A stretch of DNA of 64,000 nucleotides from Thermothelomyces thermophilus ATCC 42464 (lineage: Eukaryota; Ascomycota; Sordariomycetes; Sordariales; Chaetomiaceae): assembly GCF_000226095.1 (NCBI RefSeq), contig NC_016478.1, forward strand, positions 4,020,001 through 4,084,000, given 5' to 3'. Every line of letters begins with the position of its first letter. Position 1 is the first letter of the stretch. This document shows positions 55,219-64,000 of the stretch, piece after piece. The notes under the pieces are model-generated. The model made no database searches. It saw only the letters and a list, made by a program, of their open reading frames with translations, and was not told the DNA's origin. A program made the translations under genes and the position numbers.

Positions 55219-56223
55219 ATGCCGACCAAGAGAGAAATCATCGCTCAAGATGCGGAATCCGAGCTAGCGCCCGTGGCAGACCTGACTCGGCCGCTGACTC
55301 TGCGCTCCAGGCGCACTGAGCGGCAGCGCCGGAAGCAGCAGAAGCGGGCGAACTCGAGTTCGGCGGCTGCTCATCCAGCGAGGCTCGTGGACTTGCCTCT
55401 CGAGCTGATGATGGCAATCCTGGAACTGCTCCGCCCCAGCGACATTTTTGCATTGTCCCGGGTGAACAAGGAGCTCCGTGCCTTTGTGCTCGCCAACGAG
55501 TCAGCCATCGCGCAGCCCATCATCAAGCTGCGATACTCTATCCTCGAACGGTGCCTTCCGCGTCCGGTTGGCCTGGAGCACGTCGAGCCAGCCATCCAGT
55601 CGCTGCTGAAAAGTGCCGACCGTCCGGACCTCGGTGCGCACCGAAACGCCCACCAGAACATCCCGCCTCCTGACAAGACGCTTCATTGCACTTGCATGAC
55701 CTGCTTGGTGCGCTGGAATGCCCTCTGTGCCGTCATCGACTTTGCACATTGGCAGGACCACCTCGACAGAGGCATACCCATCCCGACCATCGAGCGGGGT
55801 ACAAATCCTCGGTGGAACCAAGAGCTCCTGGAGCGCAATCGCCGCGTCGCCCTTAACGCGCTCAATAGCCCTCTGTGGTATGCCAGGATCCTTGAGGCCC
55901 ATCTCGAGTCCACCACAAGGTCCATTCGCCGTCACAGCCAGAACAAGGCAGACCAGCGCCGGCACTACCGCGTGACCGCCGCCGACATACGCGCCGGAAC
56001 CGACGAGTTCCTTCAACAGAACGGGCATCCAACTTTTGACTACCCCTATGCCCGAGACCTGTACTACATGCTCGAAGCTTTCCTACCGGGCCGGAGTTGG
56101 ATTTCGGAGCTCCAGAAATGGGTTTACATGCCGCAGACCCAGGAGTGGCACGAAACCGATCTGAGAATCTTGGTTAGAATGGACGAGAAGAGGCGACAGG
56201 AGCGTCAGAAATCAGCAACTTGA
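55219..56223 (+). CDS. F-box domain protein
   Basis: A single-exon protein of 334 aa. A basic, low-complexity N-terminus (residues 25..55) precedes an F-box at about residues 56..95 with the pattern LVDLPLELMMAILELLRPSDIFALSRVNKELRAFV. The C-terminal part has cysteines in LHCTCMTCLVRWNAL and aromatic-rich motifs (PLWYARILEAHLE, YARDLYYMLEAFLPGRSW) that I associate with fungal F-box proteins of unknown substrate. The F-box should bind Skp1 and place the protein in an SCF ubiquitin ligase. No WD40 or leucine-rich repeats are visible. Confidence 0.85.
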   Translation: MPTKREIIAQDAESELAPVADLTRPLTLRSRRTERQRRKQQKRANSSSAAAHPARLVDLPLELMMAILELLRPSDIFALSRVNKELRAFVLANESAIAQPIIKLRYSILERCLPRPVGLEHVEPAIQSLLKSADRPDLGAHRNAHQNIPPPDKTLHCTCMTCLVRWNALCAVIDFAHWQDHLDRGIPIPTIERGTNPRWNQELLERNRRVALNALNSPLWYARILEAHLESTTRSIRRHSQNKADQRRHYRVTAADIRAGTDEFLQQNGHPTFDYPYARDLYYMLEAFLPGRSWISELQKWVYMPQTQEWHETDLRILVRMDEKRRQERQKSAT

Positions 56224-56591
56224 GTCCCGTGCATACATATAGTTACCTTTCTTGATTTCCAACACTGCTTGGACCATAATTAACGGCAGTGGGCAAGAGA
56301 CAGCGGCTGCTTTAGTGTTCGGTGGGCATCTCAGAATCGGAACCCACGACGCATAATTACCAGTACCGGATCTTCGAATTGAATTCGCCTTGTTTTTCCG
56401 GTCTGTTTCTGCCTTCCAAGATGCCGGTCAAATAATCGACCCGACTTGACCATTTTGACTTTCATCATCGTGGCGGAGTTGCGCTTCCCTGTCTTGTAGG
56501 TTGGCCCCCGACTTAATCTGCTCAGTCAACAGATAATATGGTAGGTTACAAGCAGGAGACGTTAGTATGAGCAGGCAACTGATCTATTGAG
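56224..56591. other. Short intergenic region
   Basis: About 370 bp between the F-box gene and the oxidase pseudogene. Nothing distinct is visible. Confidence 0.5.
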
Positions 56592-56599
56592 ATGGCTTC

Positions 56600-57845
56600 T
56601 CACCGGTCCAATGGGCACTCGATAGGGACATATCACCCCGGAACTCGAACCATCGCGCCAAGGGCATCGAGGGGTTCCACGCAGAATCCGACCGACAAGT
56701 GCACGCTGGTCTACTATGGTGTCTATGCATCAATACGACCAAGCCCCAGCACGTCACGGCCGCCATCGACTTTGCGCGTCAGAACAATATCCGGCTCGTT
56801 GTGCGCAATACGGGCCACGACTTCATCGGCCGCAGCACGGGGTATGGCTCCCTTGTCATCAACAGCCATAACTTCTAGCAGATTCAGTGGATCGACTCGT
56901 ACGAGGGCCCTGGCTCCTACAAAGGTGGCGCAGTGACCATCGGCGCCGGCGTCCAGGGAAAGACTATTCTGTCCAAGGGCCACGCCCGCAATCCCCCTCT
57001 CGTCGTGGTCACCGGAGAATGCCCGACCGTTGGCATCTCCGGCGGGTTTATCCAGGGCGGAGGCCACGGCCCGTTGACAACCCTAAAGGGATTCTGTAAG
57101 TGCTTATCGACCTTTCCCCTACTTAAGCGTCTCCGAGGGACCGCAGGACTGACCCCCACGCTTGTTTACTCCAGCGGCCGACAATGTTCTCTCCTTTGAG
57201 GCCATTACCGCCTCGGGCCGGATATGTGACGGCAAATGAAAAGGTGAATTCCGATCTCTTCTGGGCCTTGAAGGGTGGCGGCCCGGCTTCGTATGCCGTC
57301 ATCCTCTCGGTTACCATGAAGACGTTTCCAGACATTCCGTCTGCCGGTGCCACCCTTCTACATCAACACGACGCACACCGTCGACCCCGATGTGCGGTGG
57401 AACGGGACTTCCATCTTTCTTCCACAAGTGGTCCAACCACTTCGTCGACAACGGGCTCTCTTTGTCATCACTGGCCTGGTTGTTCCGGTCGGCTCGTCCC
57501 TGGCCAAGAAGGTGGCCTGGCAGAATGTCTTGACCAACACCATGGACGAGGCCCTTAGGCAGGCTAATCAGCACAAGCGGGTGCACATACGTGAATGAGG
57601 TGGGCAGCTTCTTCCTCTAGGCACCCCCCTCCCCTGACCCAAGACAAGAAAATTGATATTGACTTGGAGACTTCTAGGCCGGCCCGTACCAGCCCAACTG
57701 GCAGAACCACTTCTGGGGTTCCGAGGACCCGAAGTTCAAGGCTCTTAGGAAGAAGTGGGATCCCCTTGGTATTTTTGATGCTATCTCGACGCTGGGCACC
57801 GAGGAGTGGGAGGTGATCGAGGTCGGCACTCGGTGGTGTAATTAA
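56600..57845 (+). pseudogene. Decayed FAD-linked oxidase (BBE-like, berberine-bridge family)
   Basis: Pieces of one flavoprotein lie in order in different frames. They include the FAD-binding part HVTAAIDFARQNNIRLVVRNTGHDF-like segment, GGAVTIGAGVQGK, VVTGECPTVGISGGFIQGGGHG, then NVLSFEAITASGR, DLFWALKGGGPASYAVILSVTMKTFP, and the C-terminal YQPNWQNHFWG, FKALRKKWDPLGIFDA and GTEEWEV ending at 57845. An intron with a good GTAAGT donor (57099) still looks usable. At least one premature stop and two frame changes separate the parts, and the N-terminal signal-peptide region is missing or unrecognisable. Such enzymes oxidise alcohols or sugars with covalent FAD and are usually secreted. Here the gene is probably dead. 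It stands next to a transporter gene, as in many small accessory clusters. Confidence 0.8.
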
Positions 57846-58542
57846 ACGGTCGTGAGTGCCCACAACTGCCCATCGGGATTGAGCCGACAGCCGCCTTTGT
57901 ACATATTTCGGCTTACCCCTTTGAAATATAGGGTAATTACCTATAGATGGAGAGTTTTACGATTCCTGCACCCTCGAAGTCAACCGTCTGGAGTTTTCCG
58001 GCAGGCAAGTAACCATCCTCAAAATGGGAAAGTTACCCAAAAGGGACATGCTATTGCTAAATTGATACTGCCGGAGTATTGTTGCCCCGGCACGGCCCGG
58101 CAGACCGAGAGGGCGAAGGGTGGAGGCCGGTGAACCAGTGGACCTCTAACGCAGCCGATGATGCAAGCACACTGTACGGATGTATGTATGTAATCCGTAT
58201 GTACATACGGAGATAACTGCGTATTCCAGCCAGGTGAGACCCACAGAGGACCTACCTTCGCAACTGGTCCCCTGTTTCTTTTTCTTGATCAGGAGTGCCG
58301 GGTAACCCCTCTCGGCTCGATTCCATTTCGCACAGGCTGCACCCTGCTTCGGCCGAAAAAAAAAAAAAAAAAAAAAGAAAAACGATCTCCGGTGGCAAGG
58401 ATGGGCACGGCACAACCGTCTCTCGGTAGGTAATTGGCGGTTCTGCTTAGATGGTGCTCTCTGGCGATCAGCCGTTGAAGCCAGCAAACACAGCTGCAGA
58501 ACCTCTTTTCAGGCATTGCAGGCAAACCAACCCTATTAATTC
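57846..58542. other. Intergenic region with GTAC-centred palindrome
   Basis: Contains an 18-bp perfect palindrome, TCCGTATGTACATACGGA, at 58194..58211, and an A-run of about 20 at 58,357..58,376. No gene is supported. Confidence 0.55.
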
Positions 58543-60822
58543 ATGGCTTCAGAAACTTCCGAGCGTACACCGCTCCTGGGCGGCCACCAGCCGGCTCGCC
58601 ATGATGCCGTTACCTCTCCTACTGGGAAGGACAGGCAACCGATAGCAGACGCGCAGGACCGTCATGGACGCTGGGTTCGCGATCTCGTCGTACGATTGCA
58701 CAACCTTCTCCGAGTGCACGTTGAGAAGCGGATTTTGTTCGCCGGCTTCCTTATCACGCTGTCCTTCAGCTTCACACAGGTACCGTAAGTGCATCCACGC
58801 CCCGCTGTACCTCCCCATTCAGGGAAATCAGCTTCCCCATGGACACGGGTCAATGTCTCCGTCGTACATCGAAACATAAACAAGGCGCAATGAAGCTGGT
58901 TACCTAACGTTATGTTATCATGCCCCGTTTCAAAGCATATTCTACGCGTTCCACCTCATGGAATGTGACGTATTCTACGAGAACCACCCGCCGTATAATG
59001 GCCCTGGTGATCGATGCAGCCGCAACGAGATCGCTGCAGGGACAGCAACCCAGTACTCCATCCTGGGCATGACTACAACCTTTTGCGGCACCATCAACCT
59101 CTTCGTCGCTGGTTGGACGGCCAAGCGGATCGGCCCTCGCGCAGCCCTCATGGTGCAAACCTTTGTCCCGGCAATCCGCGTGGCGACCCAAGTTCTGGGC
59201 GTCCTCGCCGGCGGCCAAGCCGGGATCGACATTTTCCAGTACACCCAGTTGATCACCATCATCGGAGGCCCGGTCGGGTATATGTGAGTGTTGGCACACC
59301 TCCCCATGCAGCAACGCAGGGTGACCCTTTTACCCACCTGCTGACCTTGCCACTTGATGCCAGCTTGGTAGCCAATATCATCGCCGGCGAAGTGGTCGAG
59401 CCGTTGCGGCGGACCGCCGTGTTCGGCATGCTCCAGGGGTGTATCATGCTCGGGCAAGGGATTGGGTACCTCAGTACGTTTCGCCCCTACGTTGTTTCCT
59501 GTGACTTTTGCAACAACCTTCTAACGACGGAAACAAGCCGGAGGTATGATCGGTGATACTTGGGGCATCCGCCGACCGTTTGAAGTAGCCTTTTTCTCCT
59601 TCTTGTTGTCAACCACCTACGTGCGTTTCGCAATGCCATACATCACCCCCGAATCCGTCTCCGGCGGATCGAAATCGGACGCGAAGGGTATCGCAGCATT
59701 TCTTTCTCCGTTGCGCGTCCTGCTGCCCCAGAAGGTCATCCTCGAGTCTGGAGCGCTGGCCAAGCATTATGGCGTCCTCTTCTTGTGCGCCGGAGTCTTT
59801 CTCGGGGTAGTAAGTAATTACTTTACTCCACCATGGTGGTCCTGTCAATCATCCTGGTGCCGGAGAGAGCTGACACGGTGCAGTTGGCTACTGGGTACGC
59901 GCCCTTGCTGATTCAGATGTATGCTACGGCGGTTTTTGAGTTCAAGCAAAGCGACAATGGTTGGCTCATGTCCGGGTTTGCTTTCATGCGGGCCGCGTTC
60001 CTGATATTCCTCTTCCCTTACATTATCAACAAGGGTCGAAGGTGGTACTTGGCTCGGGAGCGTCAAGGGGCAGGCGGAGGAGAAACTGAAGACTGCGAGC
60101 CTGCCCGCCTCGCAACGAACCCGGAAGAACTTGAAGCCCCAATGGGCAGCCTTGCGGAGGAGGAGCCTGTCGCGTCCGCTGAAGTGAAGGAGGACGAAGG
60201 CACTGCCTTTGACCTTTTCTTCCTGCGCATAAGTCTGGTTGTCGACGGCATACTGACTATGTGTGCGGCATTTGCTACCAAAGGCTGGCACATTTATCTC
60301 GGTATGCTTAACCTCTGGTGCCCCCATCGACGCGTTTCTCAACTCATCTTCTTTGCAATATTTCGTCTACTTTTTGTACGCTAACCTTTACAGCTGCTTT
60401 CTTGCTCCCCTTCGCCTCGGGTTCGGCGCCGGCAGCCAAGGGCGTCATGACCGAGATGTGCTCGGCGTCAAGGAGAGCAGACGCGCTGAATGCCTTGACG
60501 CTTGTTGAGAATATAGCTCGGTTGGCAACCCAAGGGTTATTCGGTTTTGTATTTGCAGCCCTGGCACAAGTCGGGAAACCGCATCTGACATTCTTCGCTA
60601 ACGCGGTGAGTTCCTCGTCGTGCATGATTAAACCGCCGTCGAGAGAACACGGGCGAACTAACGGTGTCTCGGATATATTAGGCCATTGCGCTGCTCGCAT
60701 CATCCGTTCTCCTACTGTCCCGCTTCCCACCAGATGGGAGCAGACTTGCGGAGGACGATGGGAATGCGGAGAGCTCGGCTGAGCGCCAACAACCCGAGTC
60801 CCGGCAAGCACGGCAACATTGA
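58543..60822 (+). CDS. MFS transporter with a vacuolar-type dileucine signal
   Basis: Seven exons (58543..58784, 58936..59283, 59364..59473, 59538..59809, 59884..60301, 60394..60605 and 60682..60822) encode 580 aa, and every join keeps the frame. The N-terminus has SERTPLLGG, an acidic-dileucine motif known to send membrane proteins to the vacuole or late endosome. About 12 hydrophobic segments follow, with motif-like GWTAKRIGPRAALM after TM2 and GRRWYLARERQG before the large acidic central loop (residues 375..430). The C-terminal half has FLLPFASGSAPAAKGVMTEM and ends in a hydrophilic tail. The shape fits a fungal MFS group related to vacuolar efflux or folate/tetracycline-type carriers; the substrate is not known. 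No break is visible, unlike its two neighbours. Confidence 0.85.
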
Positions 60823-60839
60823 CACCTAAGCGTAAGCCG

Positions 60840-61426
60840 GTGATTTGTCGTATTATTTCTGACGCTTGGATGCTATGGCTGCTGGCGCAGCCTGGTCCAC
60901 CTTATTCATGCCGCGGCTGTGAGGCGGCAACGGTGCAGACATGTCTTCCTGACGAGTCACGGGAATCGATGAAGGAAAACATGGCCATTGCCGTTGGCTG
61001 TCTGGCAGAAGCAGTTGAGACCTGCACCCTGCAAAATATGTTACCGGAGTGGATGAAGTCAAACATGGGAGCGGCAGCAGTCTTGCTGGGTCTTCTCCCC
61101 ACCATCCTGAGTCTCGCGGGCCCGGATTCCGCTGAAATAGGGCTGCTCGCACAACGCCAGCTGTTACTTGCGTCTTTGATTGCCTTGGGTTCCCCCGCTG
61201 TCCCGGGACGATCACATTGTCGGCTACCGTATTCATCAGCACCAAGGATACGTTCAACATCTTGTGGTTGTATCTGTTCCCGACGATCGGTTGCAGAGCC
61301 ATAGTATATTATGAGATGAGCAAGATGAGGGCGCGTCTAAAATTGGACAGGGAGGGAGAAGGTCAGCGTGGGCCGGTGGCTGATTCTAGACCGGTTCAGA
61401 TGCCTCGAGTCCAGACGGCGCCATAG
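60840..61426 (+). pseudogene. Relic of a fungal integral membrane protein family
   Basis: A frame just after the transporter reads VETCTLQNMLPEWMKSNMG, AAAVLLGLLPTILSLAGPDS, AEIGLLAQRQLLLASLIALGSPAV. This resembles the N-terminal transmembrane region of a common, uncharacterised membrane-protein family of Sordariomycetes. A second frame continues with FISTKDTFNILWLYLFPT and a charged tail ending at 61426. Normal members are several times longer, so the middle appears to be missing and the frame shifted. Identification is from memory of the PEWMKSNMGAA-type block and is moderate. Confidence 0.5.
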
Positions 61427-62096
61427 GTCGTGAGCAGTGGCTTTGTCGGTGCCTTTCAGCCCCGTTATTTCGAGAAGAAAGCTGGCGAGTTATATGTTTT
61501 ACTATGATGATGTGGACTAATTAACGTGATGCTCCTGGTTGTTCTCATCAACTTGAGCCCGATGCGGGCCTCGGCGACCCTCCGGCCAAGGACTGGAACA
61601 GAACCCTTCGGGCGTGGCTCTATAGTATTAGATTTTAGACAGTGAAACTCCCCGGGGCGTGTGGCAGCATGTTCGGCATCATAGCAGGAAGTCCTTCGAA
61701 AACTTAGTAGTAAGTATCTTCGAACCTGTCAAAGAGTGCTAGGAGCTCCCGCAGCCCCAATTGCCGTTTATACTCAACTTGTGTTGTATCGGATAATTAG
61801 GCGACCTAGGCACCACTATTTCCTCATCAATTATCGGCGGATATCTTTGGTTATTCAGATGCAACTCTAATAAAGTACTTGTAGATGCTGCTCGGGCCGG
61901 CTTGGCCATGCACCTGTGATTCTTGTCTTGGGAGGGACACACCGGTCGTGGCGCAGACCACGTAGGCGCACGGAAGTTGGTAATAATTAATCAAAACACG
62001 GGAACGATCCTGGTCTTGACTACGAAGGTTCTGTGCATTGTAACGATAGGCCTCCACCAACCAGCCTGCTCTAATTTACACCCTATAAAGCCACAT
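61427..62096. other. Intergenic region between the relic and the mannanase gene
   Basis: About 670 bp holding the 3' flank of the mannanase gene. No supported gene or repeat. Confidence 0.5.
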
Positions 62097-63456
62097 CTAC
62101 TTCCGACCACGGTGATGGTTAAGGGCATTCATTTCCTTCGCATGCCCGTACACAAGCGTCTTGGCTTCCTCGTCGTCCAAGTAGATGGTAAAACCATCGT
62201 CGTGGTTCCGACCATAGGAATAATTCGAGTATCCGTACTGCCAGTACATGCTCCCGGCCAGCTCCTCCCTGACAGTCGTCTTTTGCCAACCACCGAGTAC
62301 CTCGACCCTCGTCCTGTTGTCGACCTTGCCGGTGTACTCCAGCCTCTTGTCCGGCGTCAGCCAGCCGTACTCTTCGTGCACGACGGGCTTGCGAGCCTTC
62401 CGACCGGCGGCAGCATGATCACGGATCCACTGGTGCGTCCACTCGACAGTCTTATCCCACCAGTCAGGATAAGAGTGGAAGACGCCAAAGTCGATGGTCT
62501 TGAGCGAGAGCTCATGGTCAAAGTCGCCGCCGTCGGCACCATTGTACGCCCAGTCGTCGGACTCGCGGTTGAAGCCTCCCTCGCCTCCCCAGGTAACCAA
62601 ATGGTTGCGGTCGAGGCTCTTGATGTACGCGCTCATCTCCGAGATCCAAGACGAGAGAACCTGGGGCGTGCAGTTATCGCTCCGCGGAAGATTGCGGACC
62701 CCATCGGCGCCACAGCGGGGCTCGTTGGCGAGTTCCCAAGCAAAGATGGTCGGCGAATCTTTGTACCGAGTCACGACCGCCTTTACATAGCGCTTGAAGG
62801 CTTCCTTGATTCTGGGGACGGTATAGAACTGACGAGGTCCGGTTAGCAATGTGAGGAGTAATTACACGGGCGGTCGAAGCAAGGGCGTGCTCACATCGTC
62901 GTGGTATCTGCCGCCCAGATTGACAGTATAGACGTCCATGCCGCCATAATCGGCCCAGTTGTTGGTCAGAGCGACAAGGAGCTTGATTCCAGTCTTTTCT
63001 GCAGCCTTGACCACTTTGTCGAAGCCGCTGATGTCAATGATGGAAGTGCCGTTAGGGTACCACCTCTGAAACACGACTTCGGTAGGACCAGCGCCTTCTC
63101 CGCCATACTGGGGCAAACCATCGGGGTTGTATGTGCTGTTCTTCTCGTTAAACCCCCAGGTGCGGAAGACAGAGAGCCCGGCTCGCTTGGCGGCTGTTAG
63201 CCCCTTTTCAATATCTTGCTGGTCCTAAAAGAATGACATGTTAGCAAGTCGACGGCATCATCAAGATGAACCGAGAACCACTTACGCCATTGAAGGGAAA
63301 GTAGTAAGCGTTGCTCCCAGCAAAGTGAAAGTCCTTGCCCGAGAGCTTGAAGATCCCTCCCTCGACCGTCACGAAATTGGAACGACCAGGGGCCGCCGTG
63401 GCAGTACTAAGGATCAGCAGACTGGCGGCAAGAAGCCTTGAAGTTAAACAGCGCAT
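62097..63456 (-). CDS. Secreted endo-beta-1,4-mannanase, GH5 (subfamily 7 type)
   Basis: Minus-strand exons 63456..63286, 63224..62895 and 62828..62097 encode 410 aa. A signal peptide ([22 protein letters not shown]) leads straight into the catalytic domain, [30 protein letters not shown], with no carbohydrate-binding module. The general acid/base is E203 in WELANEPRC and the nucleophile is probably E320 in HEEYG, as in GH5 mannanases. FRTWGFNEK and WNEGGEGG-like surroundings (TWGGEGGF) also fit. The enzyme cuts the backbone of mannans and galactomannans in plant cell walls outside the cell. Introns of 61 and 66 nt splice in frame. The ATG at 63456 is the first in frame before the signal sequence. 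Confidence 0.95.
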
Positions 63457-64000
63457 TGTTACCACCAAGAATACTGGAAGAGGAGTATGCGTGACACTCT
63501 GGAGGAGGACGAGTGTTGAGCAAAACGTCGTCTGTCATCTTGAGATTTAAACATTGGTTGTTTGTTCCCCTTCTTAGTTCCCGTTTTTGGCATCGGAGTC
63601 CGTTGAGCCGCCCTCTAGAAAAGGAAAGTCTTGGCAAGGGCTTGGCAGGGACGAGCGACACCGTCTTCCGCAACGCCCTCTTCGCTCTGGCCTGGGCGCG
63701 CCCAAAATGTCGGTTATACCGCGTACATACTAGTAGTAGGTCGAGCTTGTGGGGATCATTCTTTGTTTCGGCCAACGGCCATTGCACGGCTGTGGAACCG
63801 ATAGGAACACGGACGTGGATGGGCCGCGCCCCGTTTCCGGATAGTACATACATACGCAAATCTCGATGGCAACAGGGGGGTCACACGCAAAAGATCAGGA
63901 TGTCCAAAGCTGTGTCAAGTCCTCTGACTACTCGGACGAAAGAAATGAAGATAGTATCGCGAGGAGGGTTAGTCACGCCACCTCGGGACATTGACATGGA
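63457..64000. other. Mannanase upstream region at the window edge
   Basis: About 540 bp that should include the mannanase promoter. No gene is supported and the window ends here. Confidence 0.5.

Overview
The window looks like a nuclear chromosome segment of a filamentous ascomycete of the class Sordariomycetes. It is probably one of the Sordariales, perhaps a Chaetomiaceae-like species; that finer placement is inference from gene style. Supporting signs are short GT-AG introns of about 54 to 150 bp with CTNAC-type branch sites, a fused alpha-beta tryptophan synthase, a PRM1 cell-fusion protein, GC-rich third codon positions, and an AT-rich block with the all-transition decay left by repeat-induced point mutation (RIP).

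Layout. Positions 1 to about 9,280 are a RIP-decayed AT-rich block. Its core is a dead Ty3/gypsy chromovirus (505..8092) with two 446-bp LTRs and a 5-bp target-site duplication, inserted into older decayed sequence. Composition then switches sharply to ordinary gene-bearing DNA. In order this carries a GNAT acetyltransferase (9876), a Dal5-type MFS transporter (13164), a small Cys-rich conserved protein (17715), a DUF829/TMEM53-like hydrolase (minus, 18960), a three-KH RNA-binding protein (minus, 22003), a secreted aspartic protease (25917), a 6-phosphofructo-2-kinase/fructose-2,6-bisphosphatase (minus, 28322), a small secreted Cys-containing protein (minus, 32245), the HAS1 DEAD-box helicase (34986), an HNH protein (minus, 37656), PRM1 (40162), tryptophan synthase (43578), mitochondrial ribosomal protein bL28m (minus, 46295), an unrecognised coiled-coil protein (47463), mitochondrial aspartate aminotransferase (minus, 49022), a zinc alcohol dehydrogenase of the ADH6 type (53171), an F-box protein (55219), a decayed FAD-linked oxidase (about 56600..57845), a seven-exon MFS transporter (58543), a relic of a fungal membrane protein, and a GH5 beta-mannanase (minus, 62097).

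The intact genes are mostly single-copy housekeeping functions (amino-acid synthesis, ribosome biogenesis, glycolytic control, mitochondrial translation, cell fusion) mixed with secreted or transport functions. There is no obvious operon-like or biosynthetic-cluster logic. The right quarter (56.2 to 61.5 kb) is a small accessory zone in which two of three genes are broken.

No new multi-gene system was found. The most unusual signal is in the aspartate aminotransferase gene: the conserved N-terminal GPPDAILG segment can only be assembled by splicing a 3-nt exon and then a 10-nt exon. The second is a 9-bp word, TACGGAGTA/TACTCCGTA, present at least eight times in the window, together with several GTAC-centred perfect palindromes between genes.
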